This document shows, in pieces, positions 26,297 through 33,182 of a stretch of DNA of 33,182 nucleotides. The stretch spans positions 1 through 33,182 of the forward strand of contig NZ_QOAZ01000037.1 in assembly GCF_003574675.1 (NCBI RefSeq). The letters are read 5' to 3'. The position numbers were made by a program, and so were the translations under genes. Position 1 is the stretch's first letter, and every line of letters starts with the position of its first letter. Below the pieces are notes generated by a model. It worked only from the letters and a program-made list of their open reading frames with translations, was not told where the DNA came from and did not search any database. This DNA is from Azohydromonas sediminis (GTDB lineage: Bacteria; Pseudomonadota; Gammaproteobacteria; Burkholderiales; Burkholderiaceae_C).

Positions 26297-26821
26297 ATGA
26301 TGCGCTTGGGACCTGTGGCGCGCGGCGCCACGCTGGCGATGCTGTGGGCGCTGTCGTCGCTCGCGGCGGCGCAGTCCTCGGGCGTCGTCTACCGCTGCCC
26401 AGGCCCGCCCGACCTCTACACCGACGCGCTGACGCCCGAGGAAGCCAAGCAGCGGGGCTGCCGCACGATCGAGGGGGCACCGATCACCGTGATGCGCTCG
26501 ACGCCGCCGCGTCCGCAAGCGTCGGCGCCGGCGCCGACACCGGCGCCCGCCGCGCGCCCCGAGGGCAGCCGCGTGGACCCGGCCGAGCAGCGCGCGCGCG
26601 ACAGCGAGCGCCGCGCGATCCTGCAGGCCGAGCTGCAGCGCGAGGAGCAGCGCCTGGCCGAGCTCAAGCGCGAGTACAACGACGGCCAGCCCGAGCGCCG
26701 CGGTGACGAGCGCAACTACGCGCGCTATCTCGAGCGCGTGGCCGGCATGAAGGCCGCGATCGAGCGCAAGGAAAGCGACATCGCGGCGATCAAGCGCGAG
26801 CTCGACAAGCTGCCCAACTGA
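26297..26821 (+). CDS. DUF4124-type exported protein with coiled coil
   Basis: A 174-residue protein with a signal peptide (residues 1-25, ending SSLAAAQ), then a short DUF4124-like segment GVVYRCPGPPDLYTDALTPEEAKQRGCRTIEG. A Pro/Ala linker follows at about residues 75-95. The last 75 residues form a charged helix, probably a coiled coil (ILQAELQREEQRLAELKREY and IERKESDIAAIKRELDKL). It has no known enzymatic motif. It lies between the glnA terminator and ntrB, 8 bp before ntrB, so it is probably cotranscribed with ntrBC. A weak GACAAT at 26249-26254 might be its -10. The role is unknown. Confidence 0.82.
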   Translation: MMRLGPVARGATLAMLWALSSLAAAQSSGVVYRCPGPPDLYTDALTPEEAKQRGCRTIEGAPITVMRSTPPRPQASAPAPTPAPAARPEGSRVDPAEQRARDSERRAILQAELQREEQRLAELKREYNDGQPERRGDERNYARYLERVAGMKAAIERKESDIAAIKRELDKLPN

Positions 26822-26829
26822 GGCCGCCG

Positions 26830-27927
26830 ATGGCGCTGCCGTTCGTCCGCCTGCCCGGCACGACCGGCCAGCCGCCGTACGATGCGTTCGACCTGCTCGC
26901 GACGATGGTCGCCGTTGTGCGTCCCGACGGCCAGTGCCTGTTCGTCAACGCCGCGTTCGAGACGTTGGTCGGGCTGTCGCGCAAGGCCGTCCTCGGCAGC
27001 TCGGTGCCTGACTTCCTCGTCGATGCGCAGCCGCTGCGCGACGCGCTCGCGGCGGTGGCGCGCAATGACTATGCCACCGGCCGCTTCGACGCCGTGCTGC
27101 GGCGCCCGCCGGGCTCGCACCCCGAGCAGCTGCCGGTGCACGTCATCGTCAACCAAACCGAGCAGGGCGACCGCATCGTCGTCGAAATGATCGAGATCGA
27201 GCAGCAGACGCGCCTGGACCGCGAGGAGCGCACGCTCGGCCAGGTCGAGGCGACGAAGGAGCTGATCCGCAACCTCGCGCACGAGATCAAGAACCCGCTG
27301 GGTGGCATCCGCGGCTCGGCGCAGCTGCTGCAGATGGAGCTGGGCAGCAAGGAGCTCACCGAGTACACGCAGGTCATCGTGCAGGAGGCCGACCGCCTGC
27401 AGTCGCTCGTCGACCGCCTGCTCGCGCCACACCGCAATGCGCAGGTGGTCGGCGACGTCAACATCCACGAGGTCTGCGAGCGCGTGCGCGCGCTCGTGCT
27501 CGCCGAGTTCCCGCAGGGGCTCGCCGTCGAGCGTGACTACGACATCTCGATCCCCGAGTTCCGCGGCGACCGCGAGCAGCTGATCCAGGCGGTGCTCAAC
27601 ATCACGCTCAACGCGGCGCAGGCGCTCGAGCCGCGACGCACCGCGGGCGACGCGGTGATCTGGCTGCGCACGCGCGCCGCACGCCAGGTCACGATCGGCA
27701 AGACGCGCTGGCGTTTGGCACTGGAATTGCATATCGAGGACAACGGCCCGGGCATCCCGGCGTCGATCCGCGATCGCATCTTCTACCCGCTGGTGTCGGG
27801 GCGCGACGGCGGGTCGGGGCTGGGGCTGACGCTGGCGCAGACGTTCGTGCAGCAGCACCAGGGCACGATCGAGTGCGACAGCCAGCCGGGCCGCACGGTG
27901 TTCAAGATCACGATCCCCCTGCCGTAG
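26830..27927 (+). CDS. glnL: Nitrogen regulation sensor histidine kinase NtrB
   Basis: A 365-residue cytoplasmic kinase-phosphatase. When nitrogen is scarce it phosphorylates NtrC; PII protein turns it to phosphatase. Domains: PAS (about residues 15-125, FDLLATMVAVVRPDGQCLFVNAAF), HisKA with phospho-His151 in NLAHEIKNPLGGIRGSAQLL, and HATPase with NITLNAAQAL (N box), DNGPGIP and GSGLGLTLAQTFVQQHQG. There are no membrane segments, as expected. It is 16 bp before ntrC. Confidence 0.96.
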   Translation: MALPFVRLPGTTGQPPYDAFDLLATMVAVVRPDGQCLFVNAAFETLVGLSRKAVLGSSVPDFLVDAQPLRDALAAVARNDYATGRFDAVLRRPPGSHPEQLPVHVIVNQTEQGDRIVVEMIEIEQQTRLDREERTLGQVEATKELIRNLAHEIKNPLGGIRGSAQLLQMELGSKELTEYTQVIVQEADRLQSLVDRLLAPHRNAQVVGDVNIHEVCERVRALVLAEFPQGLAVERDYDISIPEFRGDREQLIQAVLNITLNAAQALEPRRTAGDAVIWLRTRAARQVTIGKTRWRLALELHIEDNGPGIPASIRDRIFYPLVSGRDGGSGLGLTLAQTFVQQHQGTIECDSQPGRTVFKITIPLP

Positions 27928-27943
27928 CGGACCGCCCCACCGA

Positions 27944-29455
<1,512 letters not shown>

Positions 29456-29473
29456 GCCGGGCGCGCGCCCGGC
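29456..29473. terminator. Palindrome between ntrC and xth
   Basis: GCCGGGCGCGCGCCCGGC is a perfect 18-bp palindrome directly after the ntrC stop and 9 bp before the xth stop. It is a candidate shared terminator; there is no U-tract on either strand. Confidence 0.45.
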
Positions 29474-29482
29474 GGCATGCGT

Positions 29483-30259
29483 TCAGACGGCCAGCTCGAC
29501 GATCACCGGCGCGTGATCGCTCGGCCGCTCGGCCTTGCGCGGCGCCTTGTCGATCGTGCACGCCGTCACCCGTGGCCTGAGCGCCTCGCTGACCAGCACG
29601 TGGTCGATGCGCAGGCCCTGGTTCTTGCGGAACGCGAGGTTGCGGTAGTCCCACCACGTCCAGCTCTTGGGCGGCTGCTCGAAGAGGCGGAACGCGTCGA
29701 CGAGGCCCACGCCGAGCAGCTCGCGGAAGTGTGCGCGCTCCTCGTCGGTGCAGTGGATCTGCCCGGCCCACGCGACGGGGTCGTAAACGTCGCGGTCCTC
29801 GGGCGCGATGTTGAAGTCCCCGAGCAGCACGAGCTGCGGGTGCGCGGCGAGTTCGGCCTTGACCCAGTCGCGCAGCGCCTCGATCCAGCGCATCTTGTAG
29901 GCGAACTTGTCGCTGCCCGGCGCCTGCCCGTTGGGGAAGTAGGTGTCGATCACGCGCACGCCGCCGACGGTGGCTGCGATGACGCGCGCCTGCTCGTCGT
30001 CGAAGCCGGGGATGTTGCGCACCACGTCGGCCGCATCACCCACACAGGCCTTTGTCAGCAGCGCGACGCCGTTGTAGGTGCGCTGGCCGAACCACTGCGC
30101 GCGGTAGCCCGCGGCCTCGATCTCGGCGGCGGGGAACTTGTCGTCGGTGAGCTTGGTTTCCTGCAGCGCGATCGCGTCGACGGGGTTGGCAGCCAGCCAC
30201 GCGAGCAGCTGCGGCAGGCGCACCGCGAGCGAGTTGACGTTCCAGGTGGCGAGTTTCAT
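29483..30259 (-). CDS. xth: Exodeoxyribonuclease III (AP endonuclease)
   Basis: A 258-residue Mg-dependent nuclease of base-excision repair, cleaving at abasic sites and trimming 3' ends. Signatures: LATWNVNSLAVRLPQLL, ALQETKLTDDKFP (metal-binding Glu), DTYFPNGQAPGSDKF, LLGDFNIAPEDRDVYDP, SWTWWDYR, GLRIDHVLVS and the catalytic SDHAPVI. The ATG at 30259 (MKLATWN) is the family start; the track-like extension upstream is not conserved. It is convergent with ntrC. Confidence 0.96.
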   Translation of the reverse strand: MKLATWNVNSLAVRLPQLLAWLAANPVDAIALQETKLTDDKFPAAEIEAAGYRAQWFGQRTYNGVALLTKACVGDAADVVRNIPGFDDEQARVIAATVGGVRVIDTYFPNGQAPGSDKFAYKMRWIEALRDWVKAELAAHPQLVLLGDFNIAPEDRDVYDPVAWAGQIHCTDEERAHFRELLGVGLVDAFRLFEQPPKSWTWWDYRNLAFRKNQGLRIDHVLVSEALRPRVTACTIDKAPRKAERPSDHAPVIVELAV

Positions 30260-30471
30260 CGGAAAGGATCGTGATGCGGTCTGCGAGGCTGCACGCACCC
30301 GACGGTGACAGGTGGCGTGACGACGATCCTAACGTCCGTGCGGCCGGCCTCCACGGCCTGGCCTAGGCAGAGCAGTGCGCCTCGCGCGACCTCCACACCG
30401 GTGGAGGACGGCAGGCGCATCCTCCTCGCCCGACGGCGGTGCCGGGTGCATTCGGCGTGCAGCCACCACGG
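30260..30471. other. 212-bp intergenic region 5' of xth
   Basis: It holds no ORF worth calling. CCTCCAC-ACCG-GTGGAGG (30390-30407) is a perfect 7-bp hairpin that would act on the minus strand 65 bases after the next gene's stop, or simply be a chance stem. No clear promoter is seen; xth must start somewhere here. Confidence 0.4.
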
Positions 30472-30960
30472 TCAGCGCCTGCGCGCGCCCTGCACGAACC
30501 GCACGAACGACGCGCTGAACTGGTGTGGCGCCTGGTCGAAGAGCTCGCGCACGAGGCGGTGCTGCATGCGGTCTTCGAGGTAGGTGCGCCACGCCTTGCC
30601 GCGCGCCGTGTGCCGCGCCACGACGCCCTGCGTAGCCAGGAACGCTTCCTCGTAGAGGTTCAGGCGGAAATGCGTGTACGCGCGCAGCTGCTGGTAGCGC
30701 CTGGCCTCGTGTCCGGCCGCCGGCGCGATCGCGAAGTACGGCGTCTGCCGATGCTTCATCGTCTCGAAGTCGGCGGCGACCTGCGCGCGCTCGACCGTCA
30801 GCCGGTTCAGGTCGAACAGGCGGTCCTGCAGCTTCGAGGCGAGGCTGGTCTGGTAGTACGCGCGGGTCACCAGAAACGTGACCAGCGCGAAGGTGCCGGC
30901 GACGACGGACTGCGCGCCGCCGAGCGCGGCGACGAGTTGATCGAAGGGGGTCGGGTCCAT
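30472..30960 (-). CDS. Hypothetical protein with one N-terminal membrane segment
   Basis: A 162-residue protein I do not recognise. Residues about 17-35 (VVAGTFALVTFLVTRAYYQ) form one membrane segment. The rest is helical and positively charged, with KLQDRLFDLNRLTVERAQVAAD resembling a coiled coil and later RLNLYEEAFLATQGVV. The ATG at 30960 has a good ribosome site, GGAGG, 5 bases upstream. The three genes to its right are on the same strand, but a 186-bp gap separates it from them. No enzymatic motif is visible. Confidence 0.7.
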   Translation of the reverse strand: MDPTPFDQLVAALGGAQSVVAGTFALVTFLVTRAYYQTSLASKLQDRLFDLNRLTVERAQVAADFETMKHRQTPYFAIAPAAGHEARRYQQLRAYTHFRLNLYEEAFLATQGVVARHTARGKAWRTYLEDRMQHRLVRELFDQAPHQFSASFVRFVQGARRR

Positions 30961-31146
30961 GGGGTCCTCCGCCGAAGTCGTTGCGTCCGCCGCACGGCGG
31001 GCCCGCTGCCCCGGCGCCGGTGCGCGAGCCCGGCGTGCGGTGCGTGCGGTGCATCCGTGCGGCCCGAAGATGCCACATCGACGGACGGCCGGCGATGCGC
31101 GCCCACCGGCGCCCGGCCCGCGACGCCGCCGTCGACCCCCGCGCTG
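30961..31146. other. 186-bp intergenic region, no gene seen
   Basis: Very GC-rich DNA between two minus-strand genes, without a credible ORF. No AT-rich promoter box or strong hairpin with U-tract is visible, so transcription could read through or start here from an unusual promoter. Confidence 0.4.
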
Positions 31147-31683
31147 CTAGCACCCGCAGGTGCCGCGGCCGCGCAGCCGCACCGGCGCGCGCCCGGGCTC
31201 GACGACGGTCACGGTGGCGCGCACCTCGACGTACTCGCAGGTCTCGGTGGCCGGCTTGGGGCAGGTGTTCGGGGCGGCGTTGAACTCGATGCGCACGCGC
31301 AGGCCTTCGCCGCCAAAGTGCTGCACGTTCGGCCAAGGCAGGCCGGCGTCGGGCAGCGGCGGGTTGCGCGCGTGCGGCGGCAGCACCACCTCGCGCCCGT
31401 CGCGCTGAAGCACGAGCGGCGCACCGGCACCCAGCGCCACGAACAGCGCCGGCCGATGCACGGTGGGCGACGCGCTGCACGCCGAGCCCTCGACGCGCAG
31501 CGCGCAGCCGCATTCGAGGCGCTGCTCGGCCACGCAGCCCAGCCCGCGCGCGAACGGCGTCGCGGCGGACGCCAGCGCCGGCGCCGCCGCAGCGAGGGCA
31601 CCCGCCCACGCGGCGAGGCCCGGCAGCCGCAGGCGCGCGCACCGTTGGGCGCCCGGCGCGAGGCCGCCGCGGGGCGCGGGCAT
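31147..31683 (-). CDS. Hypothetical secreted eight-cysteine protein
   Basis: A 178-residue protein of unknown family. Residues 1-45 look like a long signal peptide (two arginines, then LAAWAGALAAAAPALASA). The mature part has eight cysteines, several as tight pairs (ECGC, GTCGC at the very end), which suits four disulfides in the periplasm or outside the cell. HARNPPLPDAGLPWPNVQHFGGEGLRVRIEFN and EYVEVRATVTVVEPG look like beta-rich sequence. The start shares one base with the kinase stop (TGATG), so translation is probably coupled. Alternative start choices would lose the signal peptide. Confidence 0.65.
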   Translation of the reverse strand: MPAPRGGLAPGAQRCARLRLPGLAAWAGALAAAAPALASAATPFARGLGCVAEQRLECGCALRVEGSACSASPTVHRPALFVALGAGAPLVLQRDGREVVLPPHARNPPLPDAGLPWPNVQHFGGEGLRVRIEFNAAPNTCPKPATETCEYVEVRATVTVVEPGRAPVRLRGRGTCGC

Positions 31684-32219
31684 CAGTCGCCCGTGGCGGC
31701 CCACGCGACGAACTCCGGCGCCGGCGCGCCCAGATCGAGCGGCGCCGTCAGCTCGCGCTTGGGCCCCGCGTAGCCGTCGAAGCAGCGCCGGTGCGCCGCC
31801 AGCGACAGCGGCCCCTCGCGCGTGTCGTAGGCGGCCACCCAGTCGAGCAGCAAGGGCAGGTTCGCGTCCTGCTCGGCCTGCGAGGCGTACTTGTGCGGCT
31901 CCCACGGCCGCGCGCGGCAGTGCGCGAGGCACGCGGCGGTGCCCGGGTTCAGGAACACGAGCCGTGGCCCGAAGGCCAGCGCCGCGCCGACGAGGTGCGC
32001 GTAGCAGCCCTCGACCACCCACTGCGCGTGCCGCCGGCAGAACGCGCGCACGTCGTCGATCGCGTGCGCGTCGGGCCGCGGCTGCGCCGGCGCGTCGGGC
32101 TCCCACGCGACGGTGTCGAGGTCCAGCACCGGCACGCCGTGCCGCGCGGCCAGGTGGCGCGCGAGGGTGGACTTGCCGGAACCGGCGTTGCCGAGGATCG
32201 CGATGCGAAAGGAATCCAT
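31683..32219 (-). CDS. P-loop NTPase, adenylate-kinase/FlaR-like small kinase
   Basis: A 178-residue cytoplasmic P-loop protein. Walker A is GNAGSGKST at residues 10-18, then a DLDTVAW segment that in this group touches the substrate. WVVEGCYAHL and a C-rich ACLAHCRARPWEPHKY follow, as in the small kinases annotated as topology modulation/FlaR or shikimate-kinase-like. The substrate is unknown. The ATG at 32219 is preceded by GAGG eight bases upstream; an in-frame GTG at 32228 is possible. It is coupled to the cysteine-rich gene. Confidence 0.75.
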   Translation of the reverse strand: MDSFRIAILGNAGSGKSTLARHLAARHGVPVLDLDTVAWEPDAPAQPRPDAHAIDDVRAFCRRHAQWVVEGCYAHLVGAALAFGPRLVFLNPGTAACLAHCRARPWEPHKYASQAEQDANLPLLLDWVAAYDTREGPLSLAAHRRCFDGYAGPKRELTAPLDLGAPAPEFVAWAATGD

Positions 32220-32273
32220 GGTCGACACCTCAGCCAGGCCGTGATCTGCCGTGCCAGCCGCCTGCAGTGGCCG

Positions 32274-32615
32274 TCAACCCGCGCGCCGAAGCACCTCGGC
32301 GGCCCGCCAGCCCTCCTGCACGAGCACGACCGCCGCGAGCGCCACCGCCATCTCGGGCAGGCCCGACGCCGCGAGCCCGGCCACCGCGGCGCCGCAGACG
32401 ACGAGCTCGACGGCCAGCCGCACCGGCCAGCCCGTCGCGACCCACGCCTTGGGTGACACGAACGCCCCCCACAGTACGGCCGCAGCGAGCGGTGCCGCGA
32501 CGGCCAGCATGACCGCCGCGAACGGCGTGGCGCCCGTGCGCGCACCCCAGACCGCCAAGGCCGCCAGCGCGGAGAGTTCCAGCAGGAACCGCAGGGCCAG
32601 GTTAGTCGCGCTCAC
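32274..32615 (-). CDS. YrdB/DUF2568 membrane protein
   Basis: A 113-residue protein with about four hydrophobic helices. The opening SATNLALRFLLELSALAALAVWG is characteristic of the YrdB/DUF2568 family, whose role is unknown. I choose the GTG at 32615, because homologues begin just before this motif and because the longer open frame (ATG at 32651) would start inside the attC-like sequence. Its GC content is like the chromosome. It is the first gene downstream of the attC-like sequence on the minus strand, so it could be a fixed neighbour of an integron array or the next gene in it. Confidence 0.75.
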   Translation of the reverse strand: MSATNLALRFLLELSALAALAVWGARTGATPFAAVMLAVAAPLAAAVLWGAFVSPKAWVATGWPVRLAVELVVCGAAVAGLAASGLPEMAVALAAVVLVQEGWRAAEVLRRAG

Positions 32616-32637
32616 TAGCCTTGCTAGGGGGACTAAC
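32601..32637. repeat. Nested inverted repeat at the attC outer end
   Basis: GTTAGTC (32601-32607) and its complement GACTAAC (32631-32637) flank an inner stem CTAGC-CTT-GCTAG. The right arm is the attC outer box; the left arm is a second copy just inside the DUF2568 coding region. Confidence 0.55.
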
Positions 32638-32707
32638 GGTTTGCGCTTCACCTGCGGCGAGCCGAGCGTAGCGAGGCGAAGCCGTCAGGTGCAAGCGCGT
32701 GTTGGGC
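32631..32707 (-). repeat. attC-like (59-base-element) integron site
   Basis: On the minus strand the outer boxes read GCCCAAC (perfect RYYYAAC) and GTTAGTC (GTTRRRY with one mismatch), 77 bp end to end. Inside them the inner arms CGCTTGCACCTG and CAGGTGAAGCG pair with one base left over, the G in the left arm, as expected for an extrahelical base of attC. CGGC/GCCG (32655-32658/32681-32684) continues the stem, and the centre is variable. It follows the VOC stop by 16 bases on the same strand, which is the normal cassette order. A search with an attC covariance model would settle it. Confidence 0.8.
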
Positions 32708-32723
32708 GGCATTCTTTCAGGGA

Positions 32724-33080
32724 TTAATCATCTTCAAAGAGAAAGAGCCCGTTTCCATCCATATCAAGCGCAACAAACTCCTTCCCGCCCCAAGGCTTTT
32801 CTTCTAAAGCCCCGTTTGGATGAATAACCCCTGCTTGCTGATACTCCTTATACAACGCTTCAATATTGTCTACTGCTATCCTGCAAGCAGTGTTCTCGGC
32901 TATATTCTTATCCTGGCATTCCCATAAATGAATTTCCACTGCGTCACGCTTAACGGCAGCATAATCGCCATAGTTGAAAAGTTGGCTCCATGTCGTTTCG
33001 TGTGGAACCCAACATTCACAATGACCCTTGGTCGTCGAGCCCGGTGGGTATGTGGACAGGCCGCTTGCCGGCCTGTCCAC
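32724..33080 (-). pseudogene. VOC-fold (glyoxalase/bleomycin-resistance-like) cassette ORF, 5' truncated
   Basis: The readable part, about 95 residues, matches the vicinal-oxygen-chelate family: YGDYAAVKRDAVEIHLW, RIAVDNIEALYKEYQQAG, KPWGGKEFVALDMDGNGLFLF. The usual N-terminal beta-alpha-beta segment with the first metal ligand is missing; residues before about 33030 come from the adjoining insertion element (STYPPGSTTKG). GC is far below the rest of the window: I counted 24/60 and 25/60 in 32821-32940. The stop lies next to the attC-like sequence, so this is best read as a gene cassette. Binding or detoxification cannot be assigned. Confidence 0.75.
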
Positions 33081-33081
33081 A
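33051..33081. repeat. 13-bp inverted repeat at the IS left end
   Basis: TGTGGACAGGCCG (33051-33063) pairs perfectly with CGGCCTGTCCACA (33069-33081) over a 5-base loop. TGTCCAC then appears again at 33082. It lies 38 bp before the transposase ATG and may bind transposase or block read-through transcription. Confidence 0.7.
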
Positions 33082-33118
33082 TGTCCACGGGGCGGGCTTC
33101 GCCTGGGGAGTTGATTCG

Positions 33119-33182
33119 ATGAGCGTCGGGGTCGAAGCGCTGTTCACCAGCGCGCTGGGGTTGCAGCCGCCATGGGTGGTCG
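33119..33182 (+). CDS. Transposase start, ISL3-like, 3' cut by window edge
   Basis: Twenty-one codons are visible. LFTSALGLQPPWVV resembles the conserved N-terminus of ISL3-family transposases (which carry a zinc-finger and a DDE-like domain further on). A GGGGAG ribosome site lies about 10 bases upstream. With so little sequence the family is likely but not certain. The frame continues past the window. Confidence 0.6.
   Translation, partial: MSVGVEALFTSALGLQPPWVV

Larger units (their letters stand above)
33046..33182 (+). mobile_element. ISL3-family insertion sequence, left end
   Basis: From about 33046 (GGGTATGTGGACAGG) the DNA is GC-rich again and leads into a transposase start. It interrupts the VOC gene. 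The far end is outside the window. The 33046 edge is estimated from the base-composition change and the loss of VOC similarity. Confidence 0.55.

Noticed and set aside
32900-33088. Alternative minus frame giving GFHTKRHGAN as a possible true VOC N-terminus with a frameshift
   Set aside because: It has some family flavour, but the main frame also fits and too little sequence remains before the IS to decide; no frameshift is claimed.

Overview
The window looks like about 33 kb of chromosome from a very GC-rich betaproteobacterium of the order Burkholderiales, probably near the Rubrivivax/Leptothrix/Piscinibacter group. The basis is the high GC with strong GC/CG third-position bias, the gene neighbourhoods (hda-HAD-pcnB-folK-deoxynucleoside kinase; rpsP-rimM-trmD-rplS; glnA-DUF4124-ntrB-ntrC-xth; argD-argF beside DUF3579 and rpsT), and an imuA-imuB SOS cassette. 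The genus is inferred from gene order and protein flavour, not from a search.

Layout. Positions 1-~670 are the 3' part of an IS256-family element that has cut off the end of a ychJ-like SEC-C gene. Next come an HSL-type esterase, the SOS-controlled imuA-imuB pair behind a perfect LexA box, a small lysine-rich protein, a monohaem cytochrome c and argD-argF (minus strand). Positions 7.5-16.3 kb are mostly plus-strand housekeeping genes: DUF3579, rpsT (minus), murJ, a SirB1-type transglutaminase-fold protein, an AI-2E family permease, and a tightly overlapping hda-HAD-pcnB-folK chain followed by a deoxynucleoside kinase. A GNAT/TM2-domain pair runs the other way. Positions 17.2-21.3 kb hold rpsP-rimM-trmD-rplS, a CoA-type Nudix hydrolase and a CobD/CbiB-like membrane protein. 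A diguanylate cyclase (minus) faces an EI24-type membrane protein and a molybdopterin-binding-domain protein. Positions 24.5-29.5 kb are the nitrogen-control block: glnA with a sigma-54 promoter and an NtrC-like site, a DUF4124 protein, ntrB and ntrC. xth follows convergently.

The last 3 kb are accessory. They hold minus-strand genes for a one-TM protein, an eight-cysteine secreted protein coupled to a P-loop kinase, and a YrdB/DUF2568 membrane protein. Beyond these is an AT-rich VOC-fold ORF followed, on its own strand, by a sequence with the architecture of an integron attC site. The 5' end of that ORF is cut off by an element whose transposase start looks like ISL3 family. The window therefore begins and ends in insertion sequences that have each disrupted a gene, and the right edge appears to be the end of an integron cassette array.

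How the genes work together: NtrB/NtrC should control glnA through the sigma-54 promoter seen here. ImuA/ImuB form an SOS mutagenesis module, but no dnaE2/imuC lies beside them. rpsP-rimM-trmD-rplS couples two ribosomal proteins to ribosome maturation and tRNA modification, with extra consensus -10 boxes in front of rpsP and rplS. The rest is ordinary core metabolism.
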